A DNA stretch of 64,000 nucleotides. Source: Neostapfia colusana (taxonomy: Eukaryota; Streptophyta; Magnoliopsida; Poales; Poaceae). How positions within the stretch are numbered: position 1 is the first letter of the stretch; each line of letters starts with the position of its first letter. The notes below the pieces were generated by a model. That model ran no database searches. It was given only the letters and a program-made list of their open reading frames with translations, and was not told the origin of the DNA. The DNA is taken from contig JASWHV010000003.1 in NCBI GenBank assembly GCA_030760725.1, positions 63,383,264 through 63,447,263 of the forward strand, given 5' to 3'. Positions 21,890 through 33,714 of the stretch are shown here, one piece after another. The position numbers and the translations under genes were made by a program.

Positions 21890-24800
21890 GAACTTACGGA
21901 GGTGTTCTATGTTCCAAGGGTTTGGGAGCGGGTCCCCGTCCTCGGTGGAAAGATGCACGCACCCGGGGCGGCAAACTTTCATGACTCAGAAGGGACCTTC
22001 CTAGCTGGGGGAGAGTTTGTTGGTCCCTTCTCGAGAAAGTATGTGCCGCAGCACCAGGTCGCCTTCTTTGAGCTCTCGGACGTACACGGACCTCTGGTGG
22101 TAGCATCGGGTGCCGGTACTGTGCGTTGCACAACGTTGCTTGCCATCTTGCCTCGTCGACGATGTCTATGTCCTCACGCCGGAGTTGATCCTGCGCGGCT
22201 TCGTCGTAAGCTCGGACGCGGGGGGACCCCATGGTGACTTATGGGGGAAGCACGGCTTCGGCCCCGTAGACCATGAAGAAGGGTGTCTCCCCTGTGGCCC
22301 GGCTCTGGGATGTCCGGCTAGCCCACAGTGAGCACAGAAGCTCGTCCACCCTCTTGGCACCATGTTTCTTCAAGCTGGCATAGGTGCGAGTCTTGAGGCC
22401 CCGAAGGATCTCGGCGTTGGCCCTCTCGAATTGCCCATTGCTCTTTGGATGAGCGACAGAGGCATAGCACACCTGGCTGTCAAGGTCTTCGCAGTACTCT
22501 TGGAATGCTGCGCTGGTGAACTAGGTCCCGTTGTCGGTGATGATTCTGTTCGGGACCCCGAACCTGCAGACGATCGACTTAATGGACTTGACTGCGGATT
22601 GCTTGTTGATGGTGACGACTGGTGCATCTACCGACCACTTGGTGAACTTCTCGATGGCGACGTAGAGGTACCGGAATCCCCCGATGGCTTTGGGGAATGC
22701 CCCTAGGATGTCCAACCCCCATACAGCGAACGGCCACGAGGGCGGGATCATCTGCAGTGTCTACGCCGGTGTGTGGATCTGCTTGGCACGGAACTGGCAC
22801 GCCTTGCATCTCTTGACCAGCTTGACGGCATCAAGGAGGGCTGTTGGCCCGTAAAAGCCATGCCGGAAGGCTTTACCGACCAACGTGCGTGAGGAAGCGT
22901 GATTTCCGCACTTGCCTCCATGGATCTCTGCGAGTAGGTCGCAGCCTTCCTCCTAGGTTATGCACCGCAATAGGATGTCGTTGGCGCCAAGCCGGTAGAG
23001 ATCCCCTTCTACAAACGTGTATCTCTTAGCCATCCGCACAATCCGTTCAGCGGATGCATGTTCATCAGGAAGGATGTTGTCTTTCAAGTAGTCCCGGACC
23101 TCCGTGATCCATGTATCAGGACTAACTTGAGCTTCTGGATCTTGAGCGCTGGGTAGCACGGAGTCCCCAGTGGCGCTTACGATCCTTGGCGGGCACCTTG
23201 GTTGCAGGGCCACTGGGACTGCCAGCTTCGAGGTGCTGGTCTCGCCCCCTTTGCCCGGCTCGGCAGGCCGGGCTGTGGGCCGTGGCAACGTCCTCTCAAA
23301 GGCTCCTTCAGGCACCAGGGCTCCGGTGGAGGCCTTCATTGAAAGTTCGTCGGCCACGGTATTGTCGGAGCGCGGTACATGGCACAGGTCCAAGGCAACA
23401 AAGTCCTTCTCCAGCATCTGGACGTGGAGGAGGTAGGCAGCCAGTTGTGGGTCGTTGCAGGAGCATTCACCCTTGACTTGCTTGATAATCGGCTGGGTGT
23501 CGCCTTTGACCAGCAACTGGCGGACGCCGAGGGACAGTGCCGTCTTCAGGCCGAAGATGAGAGCTTCATACTCGGCCATGTTGTTGGTTGCCTTGAAATT
23601 GAGACGCACCATGTACTTGAACTGCTCCCCCGATGGCATGAGGAGCAGTACGCCGGCTCCGGCCCCCTGCTTCCACGAGGAGCCGTCGAAGTAGAGCGTC
23701 CAGTGGGGCTCGGTGAAGACCGGAGCTCGGGGCTCCGGTTCGCCGCCTCGGTGCCCCCTGGGTTGGTTGGTGATGGCGTCCACTTGGCCACGAAGTCAGC
23801 CAGTGCTTGGCTCTTGACCGCGTGACGTGGTAGGAAGTCTAGCTCGAACTCCGCTAGATCCGCGGCCCACTTGGCGACGTTGCCAGTCGCGTTGGGGCTG
23901 TGGAGGATTTTCTTCAGTGGGTAGGAGGTGACCACCGAGATTCAGTGGGCTTGGAAGTAGTGCCGGAGCTTCCTGGACGCCACGAGCACTGCATACAGCA
24001 GCTTATGGACCTCCAGGTACCTTGTCTTGCCATCGTGGAGGACTTCGCTGATGTAGTAGACGGGCCTCTGGATGGTCCAGATCCTCCCTGGGGGACCCGG
24101 GATGTCTTCCCCCATTGGCTCAGGCCGACAGGAGGTAGATAGGCCCGGAGCAGCCTCCGGGGGCAGGGACTCGGAGACTTCTTGGCCGTCTTGGACCTCC
24201 GGGAGGTTGTCCTGAACCTTTGGGAGGTCATCTTGAAGCTTCTGGAGGTCGTCTTGGCCCTCCGGGAGGTCCCCTTGGACCTCCGGGAGGTTGTCTTGGA
24301 GCTTCGGGAGGTCGTCTTGGACCTCCGGAATCTCCTGGCTGTCGGGGCCCCCCATGGGGCCCAGGCAGCCTTGGTGCTTGACTTCAGCTGTTGGAGCTGG
24401 TTGCAGTGATGAGGGGTCCGGCCGCTCCGCGACTAGGACCATGCTCACCACTTCTGTTGTCGCCGCGATGTAGAACAGTAGGTGCTCACCGGGCTCAGGG
24501 GCTACCATGACGGGTAGCGTCGTCAGGAGCCGCTTCAGCTCCTGGAATGCTTCTTCTGCTTCTTCGGTCCAAACAAATGGACTGTCTTTGCGCAGGAGCT
24601 TGAAGAAGGGAAGAGCTCGCTCAGCTAGCCTTGGTATGAACTGACTGAGCGCAGCTGGACATCCCGTGAGCTTCTGGGCATCCTTGATGCGAGCCGGGGG
24701 TCGCATCAGCTCGATGGCCTTGATCTTCTCTGGGTTAGCCTCGATTCCTCGGTGTGAGACCAGGAATCCAAGGAGCTTTCCAGAGGATACACCGAACACG

Positions 24801-25495
24801 CACTTGTCCGGGTTTAGCTTCGTGCGCGTGGTGCGCAGCTTGTCAAAGACTAGAGCTAGGTTGTCTAACAAGGATGTGCTCTACTTGACTTTGACAACAA
24901 TGTCATCGACATACACCTCAACTAAGTCTCGGATTAGCTCTCCAAATGTTTTATGCATTGCACGTACAAAGGTGGGGAGAGCATTTTTCGGACCATAAGG
25001 CATGGAGACGTAACAATACAGGTCGTCTACAGTGATAAAAGCAGTATGTTCTTCATCTTCTCTAGTTATTGGAATTTGGTGGAAGCGTGAGTAGGCGTCT
25101 AGGAAGCATAACATATCACAGCCTGATGTAGAGTCTACTATTTGATCTATTCTAGGGAGAGGGAATGGATCTTTGGGGCATGCCTTATTGAGACTGGTGT
25201 AGTCGATGCACATCCGGAGCTTCCCGTCGGCCTTCGGGATGACAACAGGGTACGCCAACCACCGAGGGTGGTGTACCTCCCGTATGAAGCCAGCATCCAG
25301 CAGCTTCTTGATTTCTTCACGGATGAAGTTCTGCCGCTCGATGGATTGCTTCCGGGGCTTCTGCTGGATCAGCCGGGCATCAGGGAAGATCTTCAGATGG
25401 TGCTCGATCACCTCCCTAGGGATCCCAGGCATATGTGACGGTTGCCATGCAAACACGTTGACGTTGTCCCGGAGGAAGGTGATGAGCGTGCCTTC
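21890..25495 (-). pseudogene. Element A pol: RT, RNase H, extra RNase H, integrase (Tat lineage), broken
   Basis: Minus strand from the TAG at 25496-25498. RT has DYTSLNKACPKDPFPLPRID and the catalytic VEVYVDDIVVK (about 24890). The first RNase H region is interrupted by a Leu/Pro/Gln repeat (about 24190-24330) and resumes at RPVYYISEVLH. The second, archaeal-type RNase H (22953-23783) has WTLYFDGSS and FKATNNMAEYEALIFGL, a Tat hallmark. Integrase (22200-22950) has a zinc-finger remnant and the D,D,E signature as GLDILG, TDNGT and FERANAEI. TAG/TGA codons at about 22521, 22753, 22953, 23942 and 24880, plus a frameshift near 22120, disable it. The open-frame segments are 24881-25456, 23942-24871, 22953-23783, 22521-22751 and 22239-22472. 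Confidence 0.9.
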
Positions 25496-26245
25496 CTATT
25501 TGTTGTCCAGGTCCCCGGCTATCCGGGTGGTCTGGGCAGCCTCGGCGCCGACTTGGACAACCTTTAGGGGGCCGTCGCCTTCGTCGAAGGGTTGCACTCG
25601 GGGTGCAGAGGTCGAGGCACGGTGGCGTGCACTCGGGTGGAGCTGGCCCGGTTCTGCACCGCCAGGGGCGGGTGCTCGGGCTGTCGCAAGTGCTTGGAGC
25701 TTCTCCAAGGCTGACACTGCGGCAGTGCGGTCTCCACGGATCCCGAGGACGCCGGTTGGTGTAGGCATCTTCAAGACGAGGTAGCCGTAGTGGGCTACTG
25801 CCATGAATTGGTACAGGGCCGGCCTGCCGATGATGGTGTTGAAGGGGAGGTCGACCTCCGCCACGTCGAACAGAATGAATTCTGTCCGGTAGTTGTCCGG
25901 TGCTCCGAAGGTCACCGGAAGGCTGATGTTGCCGTATGGGATGACTTGTCCCAGCCCCACCCCTGAGAACGGGCTCGACGGGGTGAGCTTGGCCATCGGA
26001 ATCTACAGCTTCTGGAAAGCTGCGCGGCTGATGAGGTTGAGGCCGGCCCCGCCATCCACCAGGACGTGGTACATCTTCACGTTGGCGATGGTGGGAGCTA
26101 CCAAGAGTGGTAGCTGTCTGGCTCCAGACATGTTCTTGGGGCAGTCGTTGGCGTTGAAGCTGATGGGGGTCCCTACCCACTTGAGGTGCGATGCTGCACT
26201 TGGGGTAGGGGCCACCGACGCCACTGCTCGGCGCAGAGTCTTGAC
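25496..26245 (-). pseudogene. Element A protease region
   Basis: Reads from KTLRRAVAS at the junction with D, through the retroviral-type aspartic protease motif YHVLVDGGAGLNLIS, a TAG at about 26003, then FILFDVAEVDLPFNTIIGRPALYQF and the linker TAAVSALEKLQAL. It ends at TAG 25496-25498, a stop found at the identical place in E. The upstream part of gag is separated by D and partly deleted. Confidence 0.85.
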
Positions 26246-26289
26246 TGTTGTCGGTACCCTCAATATGGGGTAACCCCGCGCACAGGGGA

Positions 26290-26740
26290 AACTGCCTAAG
26301 GACCTCGCCCTTCTTCGCAGGGAGAGCTCCGAAGGCGCCACGTGTCCAGCGGGGCTGGACATCCCTCTCCTCAGAGGTAAGCTCCGGGCCCACCACATGG
26401 CCAACTGAGCCGGACCTCGCCCCTCCGCGGGGAGAGCTCCGGAGGCTCCACGTGTCCAGCGGGGCCGGACCTCCCTCTCCTCAGAGGAGAGCTCCGGACC
26501 CGCCACGTGGCCAGCAGATCCGGACCTCTCCCCTCCGCGGGGAGAGCTCCGAAGGCTCCACGTGTCCAGCGGGGCCGGACCTCCCTCTCCTCAGAGGAGA
26601 GCTCCGAGCCCGCCACGTGGTCAGCAGAGTCGGACCTCCCCCTCTGCGGGGAGAGCTCCGAAGGCTCCACGTGTCCAGCGGGGCCGGACCTCCCTCTCCT
26701 CAGAGGAGAGCTCCGGGCCCACCACGTGGCCAGCAGAGAA
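26290..26740. repeat. U3 G-box tandem array of element D 5' LTR
   Basis: About four units of the same half-unit pair as in element A, with CCACGTGTCCAGCGGGGCCG and CCACGTGGCCAGCAGA cores and CTCTCCTCAGAGGAGAGCTC palindromes. It is shorter than in A, so unit number varies between copies. Confidence 0.88.
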
Positions 26741-27130
26741 GCGCTGCCTGCCCCCGCGCGGTAGGAAGCAAGAGTAAAGACGCGCCATACCTTGCCCGTA
26801 CAAGGTATTCAAGACCCGCGCCTTCCCAAGGCGCGGAGACGCAGAGCACGCCTCTGTCAGGTGCCGTTGCGCCCAATCACATCGCAGTGAAGACTGGCGC
26901 GCCGCGTCAGAGGCTGCACGCCAATAAACACAGCGACAAGACATCCCCTGCCGCCCCTGCCAACCACTACGACTAGCTTGCGGCATGGGCAGGGCGGCAG
27001 AACGAAGACTTTGAAGCCCTCGCCAGAGACAACTGCCGGCGTAACTGTGGATATGGTAGATGGCAGGCAATCTCCCCGGGACCACCTGTCGGGTCCCGGG
27101 CCCACCTTGTAAGCCACCCGAGCCTTGGAC

Positions 27131-27139
27131 TATAAAAGG
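27131..27139 (+). promoter_or_regulatory. TATA box of element D 5' LTR
   Basis: TATAAAAGG lies about 390 bases after the U3 array. It is conserved in all Tat LTRs of the window: 15290-15298 and 46472-46480 (minus) in A, 44077-44085 (minus) in E, and 51564-51572 in B. Confidence 0.7.
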
Positions 27140-27414
27140 CTTGGGTAGGCAACGTTAGCAAGGGCTCGACATTTTACACTCTCACGCAGGGTTCGCTCCT
27201 GAGCACCAAGCAATACAACGAGCATCTCTGCTCACCGTGGATGTAGGGTATTACGCTACGGCGGCCTGAACCACGTAAAAATCCCTATGTCAAGCTTCTC
27301 CCTCCATCGTCCCTAACGTGTAAGCTCTCCGTGAGTGACTAGCCCCTCCGAAAAAGAACCTCTGCGGGCTGCCCAGAGCAGGCCCGGGGAAGTGTCGGCT
27401 ACACACTTTGACAT

Positions 27415-27435
27415 TTGGCGCGCCAGGTAGGGGGC
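27415..27435 (+). other. Element D primer binding site region
   Basis: TGGCGCGCCAGGTAGGGGG follows the LTR end by a few bases. It is conserved beside the 5' LTRs of A (46146-46167, one change), E (43740-43761) and B (51849-51872), as expected for the tRNA primer site. I do not assign the tRNA. Confidence 0.75.
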
Positions 27436-27469
27436 TTTTCCCTTGCGCGACAAGCTTTCGCCGACGAAG

Positions 27470-29215
27470 ATGATGAAGCTTCCTTCAGCGGCAAGCTCCC
27501 CCCGCCCACGTTCACGACGAACGGTGACCAGCGGGGACTACGTCTCGACACCCTCAGGACGGAGTGTGTTGGTTCAAGCTGGAAGCCAGCAGCCGACTCC
27601 AGCAACGCCGACTTTGGCAGCGCCGACTCCAGCAAGCCCAAGATCCACTGCAGCGCTGAGTGTCTCCCACGGGAGTGCACTAGCCACAGCACGAGCGCTA
27701 CTGCACAATCCACCTGCTGGGGACGCACCTCAGTCAGCGACCCAGCAGTGGATTCGCGACGTAGACCGTCTCGTCGTCGCCTCCGCCAACCCTCAACTTC
27801 GGCGGGGACGACGCCCCAGTCAACTAGCTGTATCGCTGACGCGCACGCCAACGGTTGACGGGCAGACGGAAGACTCCCGCTCCACCATGCTCCCATCGGC
27901 GGACCTGAGGTCGGAGCTGGAACGACGCCACTTGGGCAAAGATGCCCGAGTGGTCGTCGAGCGACGGCGAGAAAGGCGTCGCAACCAAGAGGCCGGAGAC
28001 AGCATGTCAACCGCCTCGACCCAGCCTGAGCCGCAGACGTTCGCCACACGATCTCTGCCCCAGGCATACGCCACGCAGCATATGCCCCAGCCATATGCCC
28101 TGCAAATGGTGCCCCCGGTCTATGGCGCAGCCTTGCCCATACCGGGGTACACAGTGCCGGCAGCGAACCAAGCGTTCACGGCACCAACGCCTGCAGAAAC
28201 AGGAGCAGGATGTGCGGCCCTGGCGCCACACCTTCGCTTTGCAAAGTGGCCGCGCAAGTTCCGGCCGCACCTGCCCGAGAAGTACGATGGCAGCGTCAAC
28301 CCGGCGGAGTTCCTCCAGATCTACTCCACCGCCATCCTTGTTGCAGGAGGGGACGAGGCCGTCATGGCCAACTACTTCCCCGTCGCCTTGACCGGACCAG
28401 CACGGTCTTGGCTCATGAATCTCCCCCAGGGTTCCATAACCAACTGGGGAGAGCTCTGCCGGCAGTTCACTGCGAACTTCGGCAGCTCCTACACCCGGCC
28501 TGGCACGGAGCTATACCTCCACGCCATCCAACAACAACTTAGAGAGACGCTGCGCTCCTTCATCCAGCGGTTCTCCCAAGTGCGGAACACCATCCCCCAC
28601 ATTCAAAATGCTTTTGTGGTGGTGGCGTTCCGGCAGGGTGTACGGGACAAGAACATGCTCGAGAAGCTCGCGACCAGAGAGGTTCGCGACGTCTCAGAGC
28701 TCTTCAGCCTGGCGGACAAGTGCGCCTGGGCAGCAGAAGGGCGGAACTGGCACTCACAGCCAGCCTCTGAGTCAGGAGGACAGCCCGGATCTGGCGCTGC
28801 TTCCCATGGAAGCGGCAAGAAGATCAAGAACCGGGGCGGTGGCAAGATGAAACCACCGACCGCAGCTCCTGTTGCTGCAGCAGCAGCACCCGATGGAGCT
28901 CGGGGGCCACGCCCCGACAAGAGGCAGCGACGGTCACCAGCTCCAGATGGTGACCAAGGCGAGCCATGCCCCGTGCACGACACCAGCAACCATACTGCTG
29001 CTGAGTGCCGGGAGATTTAGAAGCTCGCGGAGCGCTTCCGCAAGGGGAAGCAACCGCGTGCTGACGCCCCTCCTTTCCGTCAAAGGGAGGGCAAGCAGAA
29101 GGTCGACACCCAAGACAACGTCGACCACCAGGTGGAGTTTCAGGAGCCTCAGCGCACCGTAAAGGCAGTACATAACTTTGAGGACTCCAGCTCCAGCGAT
29201 GAAGATTCAGGGCGG
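27470..29215 (+). pseudogene. Element D gag (Tat type)
   Basis: Starts MMKLPSAASS at 27470; frame open to TAG 29018-29020, then readable in frame to about 29215. The central capsid region includes FRPHLPEKYDGSVNPAEFLQ, TGPARSWLMNLP, FGSSYTRPGTEL and FRQGVRDKNMLEKLATREV, followed by a basic Lys/Arg/Gly stretch and a zinc-knuckle-like CPVHDTSNHTAAEC. It is the most complete open gag in the nest apart from that of E. A stop at 29018 separates the last part (KLAERFRKGK). Confidence 0.88.
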
Positions 29216-29940
29216 TAGCCCACTACGACTGCCCCAAAGATCTGTGGAGACTGCACTGCTGCAGTATCAGCCTTGGAAAAGCTCCAAGCAATTGCAGCAG
29301 CCCAAGCACCAGCCCCTGGCCGTGCAGAACCGGGCCAGCTCCACCCGAGCCGCACGTCTCCGTGCCTCGGCCTCACGTCCCGGGGGCTGCCCAGGATCCG
29401 TCAACCTCCTGTCGGCCTGAGCCAATGGAAGAAGACATCCTGGGTCCCCCAAAGAAGAGTCCGGGTCTGCCTACCTCTTGTCGGCCTGAGCCAATAGAGG
29501 AAGGTACCCCGGGGCCCCCGGGAGAAGCCGCACAGGACCAGCTCCGGTGTGAAGATATCGACCTCGTCAATGAGGCACGATTACAAGCAACACTACACAG
29601 CGCACGGTCCTGGCTGGTGCTCCGGCGCTACCGCCAAAGGACCAAGTGCGTCTGGGAGCTACAAGAGGGCGACCTGGTGCCGCGGCGCACACTTTCTCGT
29701 GAAGGACCTATAAACTCTCCCCCAGCCGGGAAGGTCCCTTCCGAGTCACGAAAGTTGTCGCCCCAGGTACATACACCTCTCCACCAAGGATGGGATCCGC
29801 TCCCGAACCCTTGGAGCATGGAACATCACAGTAAGTTCTATCCCCAGAGCATTAGTAGAACAAGCCTTTTCCTTTCTGTAATAGATCCCATAGGCTCCAG
29901 GAAAGCGCTCGGAGCAGCTAAGCCTCAGGGGACGGTCTAG
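29216..29940 (+). pseudogene. Element D fused pol remnants (protease tail, RNase H linker, integrase C-terminus)
   Basis: After gag the text jumps to VAHYD and TAAVSALEKLQAI (end of the protease region). It then jumps to the RNase H linker TSCRPEPMEEDILGPP, repeated about 70 bases later as TSCRPEPIEEGTPGPP. It then jumps into the integrase C-terminal block AAQDQLRCEDIDLVNEARLQ, ending at LPNPWSMEHHSKFYP. RT, RNase H, extra RNase H and the catalytic integrase core are all absent. The frame of 29362-29940 is open but is a fusion product. Confidence 0.8.
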
Positions 29941-30700
29941 GCCTACGTTCAGCTTGGCCTGATTCGGACCCCAAGCGCGTAGAGTCTTGCTTCCCTTCTT
30001 AAAGAGGCGGGTCATTGCCTCCATGTTCAGCCAGCCTTCCTCCTATGGGCATTTACACAGAAACCTGGTCTACCACGCTCTTGCTTATATGCTCATTTAA
30101 ATTATGCACTAATTTCTATGACCGCACTTTCCATGTATGCTCACCGTACATTTAGCTCCCCTTTCCCGCTCTCATCCATAGTCAGCATTTGCTGTCCTAC
30201 CGAAGGCGGTTGCGCTTGAGGCACCTGCCGATGGCCAGGGGGCCTTTCGGGCCTCCCCCAGTCAGGTGTTGCGGTGCCAGTTGGTCACCTCCAGGAAAGG
30301 CCTACGCCGTGCATGGGGGGTCTAGGGTGCATAGCCTGCTTTGCCTGGTTCCGACCCAAAGCTTGCGCGCCCTGTCCTTCGGAGGTCCAGGGGAGTACAA
30401 CCGCTTTGCCTGGTTCCGTACCGAAAGCATGTACACTCTGCCTCCCCGGCGTAGGCCCAGTACTTGGGGCCGGACGGTCGTACCCTGACCTTGGAGGGAG
30501 CCGGACCCCCGGTGCCTCGCGCACAGAATTGCCCAAGCCCCGTATACCGGACCAGGACCGTAAGCCAAATAAGACTAAGAGACAGGGAAGGGAAAGCCCT
30601 AGAGGAGAATTACGCTTCCTCTACCTGTGTGCAGGACCTTCAGGTTTTATCTACGGGAACTGCACAAGGGAGGGCCGGAGCTATCGACTACTCCAGCGCA
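29941..30700 (+). other. Element D 3' non-coding region with short repeats
   Basis: No gene. It carries two copies of GCTTTGCCTGGTTCCG at about 30339 and 30402, the reverse of the element A repeat at 21284/21351, plus other family-conserved text after integrase. Confidence 0.6.
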
Positions 30701-30714
30701 AGACCGGAGGATCC

Positions 30715-30975
30715 GGGTCTCGCCCCTTCCACAGGGGCGAGCCCCGAAGGCCCCATGTGTCCGACGGGGCCGGAGCTCCCCTCTCCTCAGAGGGTAGCTC
30801 CGGGCCCGCCACGTGGCCGGCAGAGCCGAGCCTTGCCCCCTCCGAAGGGGTGAGCTCCGAAGGCTCCACGTGTCCCGCGGGGTCGGACCTCCACCTTCTC
30901 AAAGGAGAGCTCCGGGCCCGCCACGTGGCCGGCAGATCTGGACCTCCCCGTTCTCACGGGGCAAGCTCCAAAGAC
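30715..30975. repeat. Internal G-box array of element D
   Basis: Three units with GCCACGTGGCCGGCAGA and CCACGTGTCCCGCGGGG cores and GAGCTCC borders, at the same position (between integrase end and antisense gene) as the arrays in A and E. Confidence 0.82.
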
Positions 30976-31294
30976 CCCTTGGGCCCTTAACACAATAAGG
31001 ACCAGAGGAAGGTGTCTGTGCAAGACTTCAAGATTGGTGAATACCTCCGAGGTCCTTGCGGAGCTAAGGACTCGGCCAGGCCAATTCAAGAAGAAGGTAA
31101 GCACGGACACAAAAAACAAAGGGTCTATTTATTCAAGGCTCCATGAGCAAGACTACAGACTCAATGAAAGAAAAAGAAAAGATACAAGCCCTAGGATTCC
31201 CCTGGCTCGCGCCGGAACCTAGAGGCTACAAGGGCAGCCACATCCCCGACTTCAGCCCTGGCAGCTTGCTCCCGCTCCGCGGCAGGGCCCTGCC

Positions 31295-33211
31295 TCACTG
31301 GATCCAGAGAGAGGGGGGATCCTGGCTCCAGAAGCATGCCAGCACGTGCGTAGAAACCTCCATTGCTAGGACCCGCCCCTCTGCCTCGAGCTCACTGGCG
31401 ACCACTGCTTCAAGCCTGTCCAGCTTAGCGCCAATAGACTCGAGCGCAGGGATCGCCTCGGCCACCTTCTGCGCTGGAGCCGCTGCCTTCACCGGGCTGA
31501 AACCAAGGGGGACCAGGGCGGACCCTGCCTGGTCGACGATGCTCCAGACTGCCCGTGCCTCGGAGGACTGCGAGGCCTGGAGCTCCTCCATCTCGCGGCG
31601 GGCTGCCAGCAAGGCGTCGAGGCCCCCCTCAGAGAATTCCTTCTCCTTGGCTGCCAGAGAGCTTTCCCGAAGATGAAGACTCTGGGCGAGCCGCTCCAAC
31701 TCCGAAGCCCGGAAGTCGGCTGCCAGCTCCCGATCCAGGATCGCCTGGTGCTCCCGGGAGACCTGCTCCTCCCTCGCGACCAGATCTGCCTTCCGGGTCT
31801 CCAGCTCCTTAGCTCGGGCCCTCAGGTCGCCCTCGCCAGCCGCCAGCCGCGCGGCGACCTTCTCTGCCTCAGCCGCCGCAGTGCGCTCCTAGTCCGCGAT
31901 GGCGCGCTCACGGCACTCCAGCTTCAGCCGCAGCTCCTCCAAAGCAGAGAGGCGCCCTCGGCCCAGGCATGAGTCTCGCGGGTCTCCTGGTGGAGCCGCC
32001 TAGTCTCAGAGTCCAGGCGGTCGACGGCTCTCTTCTGGCGGTCAAGGAGCGCCTCCATGACATCGAGCGACGTCCGCCTCGAGTCAAGCTCCTCCCTTAC
32101 CTCCTCGGTCCGCTCCTTCAAGAGGCGACCCCAGCTGAGGAGGCGATCCCTCTCTCCTTCCTGCTCCTCCCGTTCACTGCCGAGCGCGGCCAGAACCTGC
32201 CGGACGCTCGTCTGGGCGAGCTTAAAAGCGTCTGCCAGGGGCAGCGGGGCGGCAGAGGCCGAAGCCGCGCCCCCGACCTCCTCCATCACGTCGTCATCAG
32301 GAGGAGCTGACGCTTCGGCGATAGGGATGAGGCGCTGATTAGGAGAAGCTGGCACTGGGGCGGGGCCGCTCCCGGCGCACTCCGGTTCACTGCCAGCTGT
32401 AGGGCCTGTGGCAGTTTCTCCCGCTTCGACAACAGAAGGCGGAACACCGCCAGCCAGTCCCACCGAACCTTCAGCAACAGCCAGCTCCCGAGCTGGCGAA
32501 GGGGGATGGGAGGGAGTTGCCGCCACTGCCACAAGAGCCGGACCGGCCAGAGCAGGAGGAGATTGCGCCTGCTTGGGGGCTGCCGGAACCGCTTCAGCTG
32601 TCGGGCTCTGCGGCACAGACCCCACGACAGACGGGGAAGGCCGGGAAACGGAGACGTTACCGGTAATCAATGAGTCCCTGCAAACATGAGAGGCTCTCAG
32701 GTTAAGGAAAGAAGAAAAGGATGCAGGCTTTGGAACCCAGTAAGGGTGACACTTACCGAGGGACACGAGCACTCCAACAGGCTCTGAACCCCGGCTTCCA
32801 AGCCGGGGTAGGTCCACTAGAGCCCGCCATCGCCGTCGAGGGCTGCCCCGCAGTCGCCCGGACCGGCGGAGCAGGGGATGCTTCTGAAGCACCCCTAGAC
32901 GCTGATCCGGCTCCCGAGGCCCGGGGCGCCTGAGCTCTAGACTCGCCCCTGGGCATCGCCGCACCAGCGGTCCCCCTCGGGGCTCCACCTCCTGAGGAAG
33001 GAGGACGCGACGCCCAGGGACCTTCAGTCCATCGACGCTCGAGTGGGGTCTCGCCAGAATGGGAAGCCCGAGACCTCTTGGAGTTGCCACCGGACAAGAT
33101 GCCATCTCCAGAAGAAGGACGCGCAGGCGCCCTGGATCCCTGACTTGGTGCAAACGCCGCCGCTGGAGGAGACAGGGTGCGTTTCTTCTCCGGAGGCAAG
33201 TTGGAAGCCAT
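31295..33211 (-). pseudogene. Antisense gene of element D (coiled coil, PF04195 part missing), one intron
   Basis: Starts MASNLPPEKK at 33211 on the minus strand. Compared with A it passes straight from the first seven residues to the Ser/Pro region (LSPPAAAFAPSQGS), so the PF04195-like domain is absent. Exon 1 ends at 32757, the intron is 32756-32678, and exon 2 encodes SPARELAVAE, DDDVMEEV and a long coiled coil with KRAVDRLDSETRR. A frameshift near 31950 and a TAG at 31889-31891 interrupt it; the coiled coil resumes as 31295-31699 (ASELERLAQSLHLRE, SALVPLGFSPVKA). Confidence 0.8.
32678..32756 (-). other. Intron in the element D antisense gene
   Basis: Minus-strand donor CTCG|GTAAGT at 32756 and acceptor TGTTTGCAG at 32678 (79 bases). 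The position and phase are the same as in element A. Confidence 0.78.
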
Positions 33212-33714
33212 GGCAGATGGAAGCTCAAGGACGGGGAAGACAAGAGCGCAAGAGCTCAAGGAAACAAGGAAGATGCAAGCGCTGGGAAGTGCGAAGGGAA
33301 GCCGTGATGCAGGTGAGATCCCCTTTTAAAATTCCCAGGCGCAATTCAAAGCGATTCGAAACTCTTCGAATAAGCTGCTTGGACAACCGCTTCAGCTCCA
33401 AGACCAAGCGTCGGTGACAAGTGGACCCAAGTCGTCCAGCTAAAGCGGTGGGCCAAGAAGTCAGTCTCTCAAGAAGATGAGCCAGCAGGACGCTTCGGCG
33501 GTTCCTAAAAAGGCGTTGCGACGTGCGGAAGTGGCAGCCTTGGGAACCGCCGCAGTAAAAGCCACCATCAAGTGGGGCACACGCTCCCATGATCCCGCGA
33601 CTGTTCGTGCTCCGACAACGGTCAATGTGGGTCTTCGAGAAGTTGCGCGGAGTGGAAGAGACGGGGACCCCACCTCGGGCTCGCTATCTCCCCCGAGATG
33701 GGCCCGGGGGCCAC
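33212..33714 (-). other. Region between the element D antisense start and 3' LTR, with polypurine tract
   Basis: No gene on either strand. It is homologous to 16523-16959 of A. It ends with the polypurine tract GATGGGCCCGGGGGCCAC (about 33697-33714) directly before the 3' LTR. Confidence 0.6.

Larger units (their letters stand above)
26249..27413 (+). repeat. Element D 5' LTR
   Basis: A 1165-base LTR from TGTCGGTACC to TTTGACA. U3 contains the G-box array (about 26290-26740). TATAAAAGG is at 27131, followed by the family-typical transcript start region and U5. Confidence 0.92.
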
